Counted from the first letter of the stretch, positions 25,570-35,007 are shown. The stretch is DNA of 64,000 bases from CAWCFV01 sp963794995 (GCA_963794995.1 CAWCFV010000002.1:3162001-3226000); one strand, 5' to 3'. Numbers and translations: made by a program. The notes: a model not told the origin generated them from the letters alone.

Positions 25570-26511
25570 ATGACCACGGCACAAGCTCCCGCACCGGCCC
25601 CGGCTCCCCGCCGGGCGCCGGGGCGCCGGAGCACCGTCTCGCGGGTCGTCGGGCGCCAGCCGCTCGGCATCGCGTTCGCGGCGCCGTACGCCGTGTTCCT
25701 GGCCGCGGTGTTCGCCTACCCGCTCGGCCTCGCGGTCTGGATCAGCTTCCACGACTACTTCTTCGCGGCGCCGGGTGCGAGTGTCGCGCGCCCGTTCGTG
25801 GGGCTCGACAACTACACCGCCGTGCTCGGCGACCCGGACGTCCGCCAGGCGTTCCGGAACGTCGTCGTCTTCCTCGTCATCAACGTCCCTCTCACCGTGG
25901 TCCTCGCCCTCCTGCTGGCTAACGCGCTCAACGCAGCGGTGCACGGCCGCACGTTCCTCCGGGTCGCCTACTACGTGCCCTACGTCAGCGCGAGCGTCGC
26001 CGTGGTCGCCGTCTGGCTGTTCCTGTTCAGCAAGGGCGGGCTGGTCAACAACCTGCTCGGCGGTCTCGCGCCGGACCCGTCATGGCTGGTCAACAGCGGA
26101 CTGGCGATGCCACTCATCGCGATCTTCGTCACCTGGAAACAGCTCGGCTTCTTCATCCTGCTCTACCTCGCTGCGCTGCAGGGCGTGCCCAAGGAGCTCT
26201 ACGAGTCGGCCTCGACCGACGGAGCCACCCGGTGGCAGAAGCTGAGGCACGTCACGGTGCCCGGCGTCCGGCCGGCGACCACGCTCGTCGTGATCCTCGC
26301 CACGATCACCGGCGCCAACCTGTTCACCGAGCCCTACCTGCTCACCAACGGTGGCGGCCCCAACGGCGCCTCCGCGTCACCGGTGCTCGTCATGTACCAG
26401 AAGGGCATCGAGCAGGGGAACCCCGACGTCGCCGCCGCGATCGGCGTCCTGCTGGTCCTGGGGGTCCTCGTCATCTCCCTCATCAACCGCAAGCTCCTGG
26501 AGAGGGACTGA
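25570..26511 (+). CDS. Sugar ABC transporter permease (MalF/UgpA type)
   Basis: A 313-residue inner-membrane permease with six segments. The N-terminus is a Pro/Ala/Arg-rich cytosolic tail. The coupling EAA loop is clear: LYESASTDGATRWQKLRHV about residues 210-230, which would dock the ATPase. No ATPase gene lies in the locus, so a shared MsiK-type ATPase encoded elsewhere is likely, as is usual for actinobacterial sugar importers. Partner of the next permease. Confidence 0.92.
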   Translation: MTTAQAPAPAPAPRRAPGRRSTVSRVVGRQPLGIAFAAPYAVFLAAVFAYPLGLAVWISFHDYFFAAPGASVARPFVGLDNYTAVLGDPDVRQAFRNVVVFLVINVPLTVVLALLLANALNAAVHGRTFLRVAYYVPYVSASVAVVAVWLFLFSKGGLVNNLLGGLAPDPSWLVNSGLAMPLIAIFVTWKQLGFFILLYLAALQGVPKELYESASTDGATRWQKLRHVTVPGVRPATTLVVILATITGANLFTEPYLLTNGGGPNGASASPVLVMYQKGIEQGNPDVAAAIGVLLVLGVLVISLINRKLLERD

Positions 26512-26512
26512 C

Positions 26513-27427
26513 ATGACGCAGGCAGCAGCGCCGGTCGCCCCCGAGCCGGTCGCCGACGAGGCGAGTGCCGACGCCGAGGGGAGCCCGCGGCCGCGCGGAC
26601 AGGCTCTGGCGGCCATCGGCCGCTACACCGTCCTCGTGCTCGGCGCGTTCGTCTTCCTGTTCCCCTTCTACTACATGCTCGTCGGCTCGTTCCAGGCGAA
26701 GTCCGACTCGTCGGTCGCCGGCGCGTTCCCGATCGGCGGCTGGACCCTCGCCAACTACCGCGAGATCAACGCGCGGGTCGACCTGGTCGGATCACTGGTC
26801 AACTCCGGCATCTTCACCGGCGGGGTCATCCTGGGCACGGTCGTGCTCGGGGTCCTCGCCGGGTACGCCCTGGCGCGGTTGCACTTCCGCGGTCGGGGCA
26901 CGCTGTTCGCCGCCATGCTCCTGGTCCAGCTGGTGCCCTTCCAGCTGCTCATCATCCCGCTGTACGTGATGATCGTCCGCAGCTACGGGCTTGCCGACAG
27001 CTACCTCGGCATGATCCTTCCGTTCGCCATCAACTCGACCGCCGTCTTCATCTTCCGGCAGTTCTTCCTCCAGCTGCCCGAGGACCTGTTCTCCGCCGCG
27101 CGCATCGACGGCGCCGGCGAGCTGCGCATCCTGTGGTCGATCGCGCTGCCCCTGGTCCGGCCCGCCCTGCTCACTGCGGTGCTGCTCACGTTCATCGGCC
27201 CGTGGAACGAGTTCCTGTGGCCGTTCCTGGTCACCAAGGACACCGACATGCAGCCGCTGGCCGTGTCGCTGGCGAACTACCTGGCCAACGTCGCCGGCCG
27301 GGCCAGCAACCCCTTCGGAGCGATCCTCGCCGGCGCCTGCGTGCTGGCCGCTCCGGCGGTGGCCCTCTTCGTCGCGTTCCAGCGGCACTTCACCTCCTCC
27401 GACCTCGGCTCCGGCGTGAAGGGATGA
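26513..27427 (+). CDS. Sugar ABC transporter permease (MalG/UgpE type)
   Basis: A 304-residue permease starting at ATG 26513, one base after the preceding stop. It has a disordered acidic N-terminus, six membrane segments and an EAA loop (LFSAARIDGAGELRILWSI). The C-terminal YLANVAGR... and TSSDLGSGVKG tail are typical of the MalG group. It forms the translocation pore with the upstream permease. The stop overlaps the GH130 gene (ATGA). Confidence 0.92.
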   Translation: MTQAAAPVAPEPVADEASADAEGSPRPRGQALAAIGRYTVLVLGAFVFLFPFYYMLVGSFQAKSDSSVAGAFPIGGWTLANYREINARVDLVGSLVNSGIFTGGVILGTVVLGVLAGYALARLHFRGRGTLFAAMLLVQLVPFQLLIIPLYVMIVRSYGLADSYLGMILPFAINSTAVFIFRQFFLQLPEDLFSAARIDGAGELRILWSIALPLVRPALLTAVLLTFIGPWNEFLWPFLVTKDTDMQPLAVSLANYLANVAGRASNPFGAILAGACVLAAPAVALFVAFQRHFTSSDLGSGVKG

Positions 27428-28524
27428 CCGTGCACCAGCCCGGCACCAAGTCCAGCCCGTCCACCTCGACGACTGTTCCCTACACGCTGACCCGCCTCGG
27501 CGTGGTCATGACGCCCGAGCCGGGCGATCCTCTCGAGGCGCTCGGGGTCCTCAACCCGGCGAGCGGGCGCGCGCCCGACGGCAGGCTGTTCCTGCTGCCG
27601 CGGCTGGTGGCCGAGGGCAACGTGTCCCGGGTCGGCCTCGCCGAGGTCGTCGTCACGGACGGCGTCCCCGTCGGCGTGCGACGGGAGGGTGTCGTGCTGG
27701 CTCCCGACGAGGGCTGGGAGCGCGGTGCGAACAACGCCGGTGTCGAGGACCCGCGCACCACCTTCGTGCCGTCGCTGGGCCTGCACCTCATGACCTACGT
27801 CGCCTTCGGGCCGCTGGGGCCGAGGCTGGCCCTCGCCGTGTCGAGCAACCTGCGCGAGTGGCGTCGGCTGGGCCCGGTGCAGTTCGCCTACGAGCCAGCG
27901 CTGGACACCGACCTGTGCATGTTCCCCAACAAGGACGCCGTCTTCTTCCCGGAGCCGGTACCCGACCCGCAGGGCCGCCCGTCCTACGCGATGCTGCACC
28001 GACCCATGTGGGACCTCGGTTGGTTCCGCGACGGGGAGACGGTGCACCTGCCGGCCGGGACCACCGACGAGCGGCCGGGAATCTGGATCTCGTACGTCCC
28101 GGTCGACGAGGTCCGCAGCGACGTACGCGCGCTGGCGCGACCGCGTCACCACCGGTGCGTCGCGTTGTCCGAGTTCGGCTACGAGGAGCTGAAGATCGGG
28201 GCGGGACCGCCGCCCCTGCGGGTCGACGAGGGGTGGCTGCTGATCCACCACGGCGTCACCGGCGAGCAACCGGTCGGTTTCGACCCGACGACCCAGCGGG
28301 TCGAGTACTCCGCCGGGGCGATGCTGCTGGACCCGGAGGACCCGTCCCGGGTGCTGGCCCGCACGGCTGAGCCCATCCTCGAGCCCGAGACCGACGACGA
28401 GCGCGAGGGCACCGTGCCCAACGTGGTGTTCCCGACGGCCGTCGAGGAGGTCGAGGGAGAGCGCTACGTCTTCTACGGCATGGCCGACTCGAAGATCGGC
28501 GTGGCCAGGCTGGACCACACATGA
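27424..28524 (+). CDS. Glycoside hydrolase family 130-like enzyme (mannoside phosphorylase group)
   Basis: A 366-residue cytoplasmic five-bladed propeller protein. Blade motifs include ALGVLNPASGRAPDG, NAGVEDPRTTFV, NKDAVFFPEP and PNVVFPTAVEEVEGERYVFYG. The EDPR block and late lysine/aspartate stretches match GH130, whose members phosphorolyse beta-mannosides or hydrolyse beta-1,2-mannosides. Together with the importer this implies uptake and intracellular cleavage of a mannose-containing oligosaccharide. Phosphorylase versus hydrolase and linkage cannot be told from the sequence alone. Confidence 0.85.
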   Translation: MTVHQPGTKSSPSTSTTVPYTLTRLGVVMTPEPGDPLEALGVLNPASGRAPDGRLFLLPRLVAEGNVSRVGLAEVVVTDGVPVGVRREGVVLAPDEGWERGANNAGVEDPRTTFVPSLGLHLMTYVAFGPLGPRLALAVSSNLREWRRLGPVQFAYEPALDTDLCMFPNKDAVFFPEPVPDPQGRPSYAMLHRPMWDLGWFRDGETVHLPAGTTDERPGIWISYVPVDEVRSDVRALARPRHHRCVALSEFGYEELKIGAGPPPLRVDEGWLLIHHGVTGEQPVGFDPTTQRVEYSAGAMLLDPEDPSRVLARTAEPILEPETDDEREGTVPNVVFPTAVEEVEGERYVFYGMADSKIGVARLDHT

Positions 28525-28580
28525 GCAGCGGTCCCGTCCGGCCCGGCTGCACGACCCGTACCCACCGCAGCGGAGGAACC

Positions 28581-30626
28581 ATGACCCGGACCGTCCCGAC
28601 CATGCTGCGTGCCGCGGTCGGCGCGCTCGCCCTCGCCCTGGTCGCCGCCCTCGTGGTGGCGGTCCCGGCCGCAGGCCCGGCCACCGCCGCCACGCCCCTC
28701 ACCAACCTCGCGCACCTGGACTACCTGCAGGACGACGTGCAGCCTCCGTCGCAGCAGGGGCACACCACCTACCGGCTCGCCGAGGAGCCGTCGATCGGGG
28801 TCCTCTGGACCTACGCCGACCGCGATCCCGACGGCAGCTACCGCCGGGTCGGCGGTGGCCCGTACGACCCGGCCACCGACACGTGGTCCCAGGGCGCGTT
28901 CAACGCCGACGACGTGACCCGCGCCGCAGTGGTCTACCTCCGGCACTGGCGGCAGACGGGCAGCACGCGCAGCCGGGACCGGGCCTACGACCTGCTCCGC
29001 GGCGTCGGCTACCTGCAGACCTCGAGCGGGCCGGACGCCGGGAACGTCGTGCTGTGGATGCAGCCGGACGGCACGCTGAACCCGAGCCCCACCCCCCGCG
29101 AGCTGCCCGACCCCTCGGACAGTGACGAGTCCTACTGGCTGGCCCGCACCATCTGGGCGCTCGGCGAGGGCTACGCCGCCTTCCGCGGCGTCGGCGGTGA
29201 CCCGGCCTTCGCCGCGTTCCTGCGGGACCGCCTGGACCTGTCGATCGCGGCCCTGCGGCGCCAGACGCTGTCGCGGTACGGCGAGTACCTGCAGATCGAC
29301 GGTCGGCGGGTCCCGGCCTGGCTCGTGGTCGACGGTGCGGACGCGAGCGCCGAAGCCGTGCTCGGCCTGGCCGCCTACGTCGAGGCCGGCGGCCCGGCGG
29401 CGGCCCGGACGGCACTGCGGCAGCTGGCCGAGGGCGTCGCCGAGCTCGGCTCCGGCAGCGCCCGGACGTGGCCGTTCCGCGCCGTCCTGCCGTGGGGCCT
29501 GTCGCGCAGCGTGTGGCACGCCTGGGCCTCGCAGATGCCGGCCGCGCTGGCCCGCGCGTCGACCGCGCTGGGCGAGCCCAGCCTCGCCACGGTGGCGGCG
29601 CGTGACTCCGGGACGTTCGACCCCTGGCTGCTCACCTCGGGCGGACCGGACAACGGGCGGCTGCCGACCCGCCTGGACACCACCCAGATCTCCTACGGCG
29701 TCGACTCCCGGCTCCAGTCGCTGCTCGCCACCTCCGAGGTCACCGGGTCGGTCGGGATGCGCCGGCTGGCCGGCGTCGTGGCGGCCTGGTACTTCGGGGC
29801 CAACGCCTCCGGGCAGCCCGCGTACGACCCGGAGACGGGCCGCACGGTCGACGGCATCGCCGGCGACGGCACCCCGAACCGGAACGCCGGCGCCGAGTCG
29901 ACCATCCACGGGCTGCTGTCCATGCTCGCCCTCGACGCGCACCCGCGGGTGGCGGCGCAGGCCCGGGTCGCCGACGTCCGTCAGCGGGTCGGGACCCGCA
30001 CGGTCCAGGCGGAGGAGGCAACCCTCGGCGGCGGCGCCCACGTCGTGACCCCGGCGGACCGGTGGACCGGTGAGTCGTTGTTCGGCGGTGTCGGCTACGC
30101 GGCGCTGCCCGACGGCGGCACCGCACGGGTCGACGTCGGCAAGGGCGGCCGACGGCTGGTGCTGCCCGTGGTCGACCTGCGGCCCGGGAGCACGGCGGTC
30201 ACCACCGCACGGTCCGGCGGCCGCCTGCTCGGCCGGGTCCGCTCCGGCGCGGTCGGCCCCCAGGGGGACTCGCCGGCACCCGGAGCCCTGCTGCCGGTGA
30301 CGATGCCGGTCACCCTCCCGTCCGGACGCTCGACGGTCCTGCTGTCGACGCGGGCCGGCGGGGGTGACGAGGCGAGGCTCGACGCGGTCATGGTCGAGCC
30401 GCTCGTGTCCCGGCTGGTGCTCGCGGGTGACGGCCACGGCACAGCCCTGCTGCGCAGCGCCGCGCGGCGCGACCGGCGCGCGACCGTCACGGTCCCGGGC
30501 TCGGGCCCGGCGACGGTGGAGGTCTACGACGGCAGGGGGACGCTCGTGAGCCGGTCGACCTCCCGGGCGGCCCGGTCGGTGCCGGTGCGGGTCCTCGCCG
30601 GCGGCTTCACGCTGGTCAACCGCTGA
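28581..30626 (+). CDS. Secreted alpha-helical enzyme-like protein with C-terminal carbohydrate-binding-like domain
   Basis: A 681-residue exported protein; ATG 28581 follows GGAGG by 3-4 nt, and an in-frame ATG at 28521 overlaps GH130. A Sec signal ends near residue 36 (AAGPATA-ATP). Residues about 40-460 show helix-pair repeats with aromatic-rich turns (YWLARTIWALGEGYAAF, TWPFRAVLPWGLSRSVW, NRNAGAESTIHGLL), like an (alpha/alpha) toroid glycosidase or lyase. From about 470, VQAEEATLGGGAHVV begins a beta-rich region resembling a CBM35/CBM6 module. I do not recognise the catalytic family. Context suggests it degrades an extracellular mannose-containing glycan before import. A strong terminator hairpin follows. 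Confidence 0.75.
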   Translation: MTRTVPTMLRAAVGALALALVAALVVAVPAAGPATAATPLTNLAHLDYLQDDVQPPSQQGHTTYRLAEEPSIGVLWTYADRDPDGSYRRVGGGPYDPATDTWSQGAFNADDVTRAAVVYLRHWRQTGSTRSRDRAYDLLRGVGYLQTSSGPDAGNVVLWMQPDGTLNPSPTPRELPDPSDSDESYWLARTIWALGEGYAAFRGVGGDPAFAAFLRDRLDLSIAALRRQTLSRYGEYLQIDGRRVPAWLVVDGADASAEAVLGLAAYVEAGGPAAARTALRQLAEGVAELGSGSARTWPFRAVLPWGLSRSVWHAWASQMPAALARASTALGEPSLATVAARDSGTFDPWLLTSGGPDNGRLPTRLDTTQISYGVDSRLQSLLATSEVTGSVGMRRLAGVVAAWYFGANASGQPAYDPETGRTVDGIAGDGTPNRNAGAESTIHGLLSMLALDAHPRVAAQARVADVRQRVGTRTVQAEEATLGGGAHVVTPADRWTGESLFGGVGYAALPDGGTARVDVGKGGRRLVLPVVDLRPGSTAVTTARSGGRLLGRVRSGAVGPQGDSPAPGALLPVTMPVTLPSGRSTVLLSTRAGGGDEARLDAVMVEPLVSRLVLAGDGHGTALLRSAARRDRRATVTVPGSGPATVEVYDGRGTLVSRSTSRAARSVPVRVLAGGFTLVNR

Positions 30627-30648
30627 GGTGACCCCCGGGTGACCCGGA

Positions 30649-30677
30649 CCCGGCGGGCCGCTTCCCGGCCCGCCGGG
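30649..30677 (+). terminator. Terminator after the sugar locus
   Basis: A perfect 12-bp G+C stem (30649-30660 with 30666-30677) and a CTTCC loop begin 22 nt after the stop of the secreted protein. No T run follows. Confidence 0.7.
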
Positions 30678-30692
30678 GGGCGGCGTCACCCG

Positions 30693-30710
30693 ACTGGAGT
30701 AACTTCCAGT
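30693..30710. promoter_or_regulatory. Inverted repeat upstream of the subtilase gene
   Basis: ACTGGA-N6-TCCAGT lies about 100 bp before the subtilase start, in the only clearly AT-richer patch of the region. A TTGACT (30713-30718) follows directly, with TAACAT (30731-30736) and TTTACT further on. The dyad could be an operator; promoter spacing is not ideal. Confidence 0.4.
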
Positions 30711-30807
30711 GTTTGACTCACCACGATGCGTAACATTGCCGATCCTTTACTCGATGGTCCCGTGAGAGCCGGCTCACCCGCCGGCCCGACGCCCGAGGAG
30801 CACCGAG

Positions 30808-32443
30808 ATGCCGCGACACCAGCGCAGCCGACGCCTTGCCGTGACGGCCGCCACGTCGGCGCTGGCCCTGGCCTCGCTCGCCGCGCCCGCGACGCCTGCC
30901 CAGGCCGGCCTGCTGGGGGACCTCACCGGGACCGTGACCGGCACCCTGACGACCACGGTCAGCGCGACCACCGACCTGCTCGCCAGCACTGTCGACAGCC
31001 TGCTCGGCCCCACCGGCTGGATCGTCGACGACGGCGTCACGGACCTCGACCACGTGGCCGCCGTGATCGGCGCGGACCGGATGTACAGCCGCGGCTACAC
31101 CGGCCGCGGCGTGGGCGTCGCGCTGGTGGACACCGGTGTCGTCCCGGTGGCGGGCATGACCTCCGGCAACGTCGTCAACGGACCCGACCTGTCCTTCGAG
31201 AGCCAGTCGGACGAGCACCGCTACCTCGACACGTTCGGGCACGGCACCCACATGGCCGGCATCATCGCCGGCAACGACTCGCCGTCGCTGCTCGGCCTCG
31301 GCCGCTTCCAGGGCATCGCCCCCGGGGCCCGGCTCACCAGCGTCAAGGTCGCCAGCGCCGAGGGGGCCGTCGACGTCTCGCAGGTGGTCGCCGCCGTCGA
31401 CTGGGTGGTGCAGCACCGCAACGACGACCCGGCCAACCCGATCAGGGTCCTCAGCCTCTCCTACGGCACCGACGGGGTGCAGGACTACCGGACCGACCCG
31501 CTCACCCACGCCGTCGAGAACGCCTGGCGGGCCGGCATCGTCGTGGTGGTCTCGGGTGGCAACAGCGGCACGGACAACCCGAAGCTGAACAACCCGGCGT
31601 ACGACCCGTACGTGCTCGCCGTCGGCGCCTCCGACACCGCGGGGACCGTCGCCGCCTCCGACGACGTGGTGCCCTCGTTCAGCAGCCGCGGCGACGCGAG
31701 CCGCCGGGTCGACCTGGTGGCGCCGGGCCGTTCGATCAAGTCGCTCCGGGTCCCCGGCTCCTACCTCGACGAGGCACACCCGAACGCCCGGGTCGAGGAC
31801 AGGTTCTTCAAGGGCAGCGGCTCGTCCCAGGCGGCCGCCGTGGTCTCGGGTGCGGTTGCCCTCCTGCTGCAGAGCCGGCCGGGGCTGCGTCCCGACCAGG
31901 TGAAGGCGCTGCTGCGCAGCTCGGCCGAGGCCATGCCGCGGGCGGACGCCGCCGGTCGCGGCAGCCGGCGAGCTGGACGTCTACCGGGCCTTCCAGTCGG
32001 CGACCCCCAGCACCAGCCAGACCTGGACCCGCTCCACCGGCCTGGGCTCGCTCGAGCAGGCCCGGGGCACCCAGCACGTCGCCGACGCCGGGACCGAGCT
32101 GACCGGAGAGAAGCACGTCCTCGGCAGCTTCAACGCCAGGAAGTGGGCCCCGGCCAGCTCGGCCTACTCCGCCTGGACCGGCGGCAGCTGGGCCGGGAGC
32201 GACTGGACCGCGACCTGCTGGTGCGCCGAGTCCTGGACCGGCAAGTCGTGGTCGGGCAAGTCGTGGTCCGGAGCCACCTGGACCGGCAAGTCGTGGTCGG
32301 GCAAGTCGTGGTCGGGCAAGTCGTGGTCGGGTGACAGCTGGACCGGCAAGTCGTGGTCGGGCAAGTCGTGGTCCGGTGACAGCTGGACCGGCAAGTCGTG
32401 GTCGGGCAAGAGCTGGTCGGCCGCAGGGTGGGGCCTGCCGTGA
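30808..32443 (+). CDS. Secreted subtilisin-like serine protease (S8) with Trp-pentapeptide tail, frameshifted
   Basis: The signal peptide (to about residue 31, TPAQA-GLL) is followed by an S8 catalytic domain with the triad in VALVDTGV (Asp), FGHGTHMAG (His) and GSGSSQAAAVVSG (Ser). The frame used up to about 31960 then turns into low-complexity nonsense and stops at 32334. One frame over, the expected continuation (GELDVYRAFQSATP) runs through a repeat tail of 17 five-residue units to a TGA at 32443. Dropping one base near 31964 restores a single gene of about 545 residues. The TGA at 32443 overlaps the next gene by GTGA, supporting it as the true end. As sequenced the protein would lose its tail. 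Confidence 0.82.
32171..32425 (+). repeat. 17 tandem 15-bp units encoding [S/T]W[S/T]G[K/D/A] pentapeptides
   Basis: In the restored frame the subtilase tail is 17 consecutive pentapeptides with Trp at position 2. The first four are degenerate (AWTGG, SWAGS, DWTAT, CWCAE) and the last 13 (32231-32425) are near identical SWSGK/SWTGK. At DNA level the unit is about TGGTCGGGCAAGTCG. The unit length is a multiple of three, so copy number can change without a frameshift. Confidence 0.85.
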
Positions 32444-35007
32444 CGGCGGGCGCCACCGCGGCGCCCCCCGTCCCCGACCGGGCAGGCACCGCGCCGGAGG
32501 GTCACCCGCTTGCGGTGTGGCTCCTCCTCGGCGCGGTCGCCGTCGCCGCCTGCGTCCTGTTCGTCGTCGGCGTGCTGCCGCTCGAGCAGGTCGCGCTGCT
32601 GTCCGACGAGCTGCCCACGCTGGCCCTGGTCGGTGCCCTCTCCGCCGGCTTCGCGCTCGCGGAGCTGCGGGTCGTGCACGTGCCGGTCGGCCGCAACACC
32701 TACACGCTGACCCTCAGCGACATCCCCCTCGTCGTCGGTCTGTTCTTCCTCGCGCCCGTCACCCTGGTCCTGACGCGGGTGCTCGCCGCGCTGGTGCCGC
32801 TGGCCGTGCGCAACCGGCGCAGTCCGCGCAAGCTCGCCTTCAACGTCGCGTGGTTCGGCGTCGAGGTCACCGTGGCCACGATGCTCTGGCAGGTCGTCGC
32901 AGCCTCGGCCGACGGCCTCGGCCCGGTGACCTGGGTGGCGGCGGGTGCCGTGACAGTCCTCGTCGACCTGCTCGGCACCGCACTGATCTCCCTGGTGATG
33001 GCCGTCGACTCGTGGTCGGCACCGCGGGCCCGCGAGGTGCTGTCCGAGGCCAACCCGGCCGTCGCGCTCGTCAACGCCAGCGCCGCCCTCGTCATCGTGT
33101 ACGTGACCATCGCCGACTGGCGGGCCCTCTGGGCCGTCGGCGTCGTGGTCGCAGTGCTGGTCTTCGCCCAGCGCTCGTACAACTCGCTGCGCCGGCGCAC
33201 CGAGAGCCTCGAGCAGCTCGGCGCGTTCACGGGGCAGCTCGGCGCCCAGCTCGACGTCGAGTCCGCCGTCCGCACCGCGCTCGTGTGGATGACCACCGCC
33301 CTCAAGGCCGACGTCGTCGAGCTGACCCTGACGGCGGAGTTCGCGGGCGAGCCCAGGACCTGGCGGGCGCGCTACGGCGGCGACGTCGTCGAGCGGCAGG
33401 GCGACGGGGCAGCGACCGCACTCGCCCCGTGGCTGGCGGCCGGGCCGCTGCTCGTGCGCGCCGGCCAGCGCGACAAGGCGCTGGGTGGAGCTCTCGCCTC
33501 GGCAGGGCTGCGCGACGCGGTCCTGATGTCGCTGCACGGCGACGGGCACGTCATGGGCACCCTGATGGTGGCCGACCGGCTCGGGGACGTCGAGACCTTC
33601 GCGGCCAGCGACCTGCGCGAGCTGGTCGCGATCGGCAACCACCTCGGTGTCGCGCTGCGCAACGCACGGCGCGCCGACCTGATCCGCGAGCACGCCGACG
33701 ACCAGCTGCGCCGGTCGCTGCACGACGACCTGACCGGGCTGCCGAACCGCCGCTGCCTCGAGCAGCGACTGTCCGAGCTCCTGAGCGCCGGCAGCAGCGC
33801 GACGACCCTGCTGCTGGACCTGGACCGGTTCAAGGAGATCAACGACTCCCTGGGTCACCACGCCGGTGACGAGCTGCTGCGCATGGTCGCCGACCGGCTC
33901 GCCGGCAGCGTCCCCGCCGAGGCACTGGTCGCCCACCTCGGCGGCGACGAGTTCGCCGTCCTGCTGCCGGCCGCCGACGACCCGGCGACCGCCTCGGTCG
34001 TGGCGATGGTCCGGCACGCGTTCGCCGTGCCGTTCGCCCTGGGCGAGCTGCAGGTGACGGTGGACGCGAGCCTCGGGGTGGCACCCGTCCGGCCGGGCGG
34101 GACCGCGACGGAGGCTCTCCGGCACGCGGACATCGCCATGGTCGCCGCGAAGTCCCGGCGCACGGGAGCCGAGACCTACCGCGCCGAGCTGCAGGTCGGC
34201 AGCCCCCAGCGGCTGACGCTGCTCACCGACCTCCGGCGGGCGATCACCAGCGGCGAGCTGACCGTGCACTTCCAGCCCAAGCTCCGGCTGCGCGACGGGG
34301 AGGTGCTCGGCGCCGAGGCGCTGGTGCGCTGGATCCACCCCGAGCGCGGCTTCATCGGCCCGGACGAGTTCATCCCGGTGGCCGAGCACAGCGGCCTGAT
34401 CACCCCCCTGACCTTCGCCGTCCTGCGGCAGGCCCTGGACGCCTGCGCGAGCTGGCGGCGCGCCGGACGCGCCATGGACGTCGCGGTCAACATGTCCCCG
34501 CGCAGCCTGCTCGAGCCGTCCTTCGTCGACGAGGTGGCCCGGGCGCTCGCCGTGGTCGAGGTGCCGGCGTCCGCCCTGACGCTGGAGATCACCGAGTCGA
34601 GCCTGATGGCCGACCCCGAGCGAGCCATCGAGGCGCTGCAGCGGCTGCGGGACCTCGGCGTCCAGCTCTCGATCGACGACCTCGGGACGGGCTACTCCTC
34701 GCTGGCCTACCTGCAGCGGCTGCCGGTCACCGAGGTCAAGATCGACCGGTCCTTCCTCGTCGACCAGGCCGACGGCGTCGACGGCTTCGCGCTCGTCGGT
34801 GCCATCGTCGACATGGGCCACCGGCTGGGCCGGCACGTGGTCGCGGAGGGCGTCGAGACCGAGGAGGCCTGGCGGCAGCTGCAGGCGCTGGGCTGCGACT
34901 CGGCCCAGGGCTACTGGATGGGCCGGCCGATGTCGGTCGGGGACTTCGCCGGGTGGCTGGAGTCCTGGCGGCCGCGGCAGGTCGCCCCCCTACGGTCCAT
35001 CGGCTGA
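32440..35007 (+). CDS. Membrane-bound GAF-GGDEF-EAL c-di-GMP enzyme
   Basis: An 855-residue protein starting at GTG 32440, overlapping the subtilase stop. About six membrane segments lie in residues 20-240, then a coiled linker and a GAF-like region (about 255-420). GGDEF is intact at 501-505 (LGGDEFAVLL), with no RxxD inhibitory site before it. The EAL domain is canonical: EAL 626-628, EITES, DDLGTGYSSL, VKIDRSFL, VAEGVET and QGYWMGRP. It may make and/or degrade c-di-GMP; both sites look competent. Overlap with the subtilase implies joint expression. The end overlaps a convergent gene by 18 bp. Confidence 0.93.
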   Translation: MTAGATAAPPVPDRAGTAPEGHPLAVWLLLGAVAVAACVLFVVGVLPLEQVALLSDELPTLALVGALSAGFALAELRVVHVPVGRNTYTLTLSDIPLVVGLFFLAPVTLVLTRVLAALVPLAVRNRRSPRKLAFNVAWFGVEVTVATMLWQVVAASADGLGPVTWVAAGAVTVLVDLLGTALISLVMAVDSWSAPRAREVLSEANPAVALVNASAALVIVYVTIADWRALWAVGVVVAVLVFAQRSYNSLRRRTESLEQLGAFTGQLGAQLDVESAVRTALVWMTTALKADVVELTLTAEFAGEPRTWRARYGGDVVERQGDGAATALAPWLAAGPLLVRAGQRDKALGGALASAGLRDAVLMSLHGDGHVMGTLMVADRLGDVETFAASDLRELVAIGNHLGVALRNARRADLIREHADDQLRRSLHDDLTGLPNRRCLEQRLSELLSAGSSATTLLLDLDRFKEINDSLGHHAGDELLRMVADRLAGSVPAEALVAHLGGDEFAVLLPAADDPATASVVAMVRHAFAVPFALGELQVTVDASLGVAPVRPGGTATEALRHADIAMVAAKSRRTGAETYRAELQVGSPQRLTLLTDLRRAITSGELTVHFQPKLRLRDGEVLGAEALVRWIHPERGFIGPDEFIPVAEHSGLITPLTFAVLRQALDACASWRRAGRAMDVAVNMSPRSLLEPSFVDEVARALAVVEVPASALTLEITESSLMADPERAIEALQRLRDLGVQLSIDDLGTGYSSLAYLQRLPVTEVKIDRSFLVDQADGVDGFALVGAIVDMGHRLGRHVVAEGVETEEAWRQLQALGCDSAQGYWMGRPMSVGDFAGWLESWRPRQVAPLRSIG

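Noticed and set aside
32171..32425. Short regular repeats considered as a CRISPR array
   Set aside because: Units are contiguous 15-bp coding repeats with no unique spacers and no cas genes nearby.
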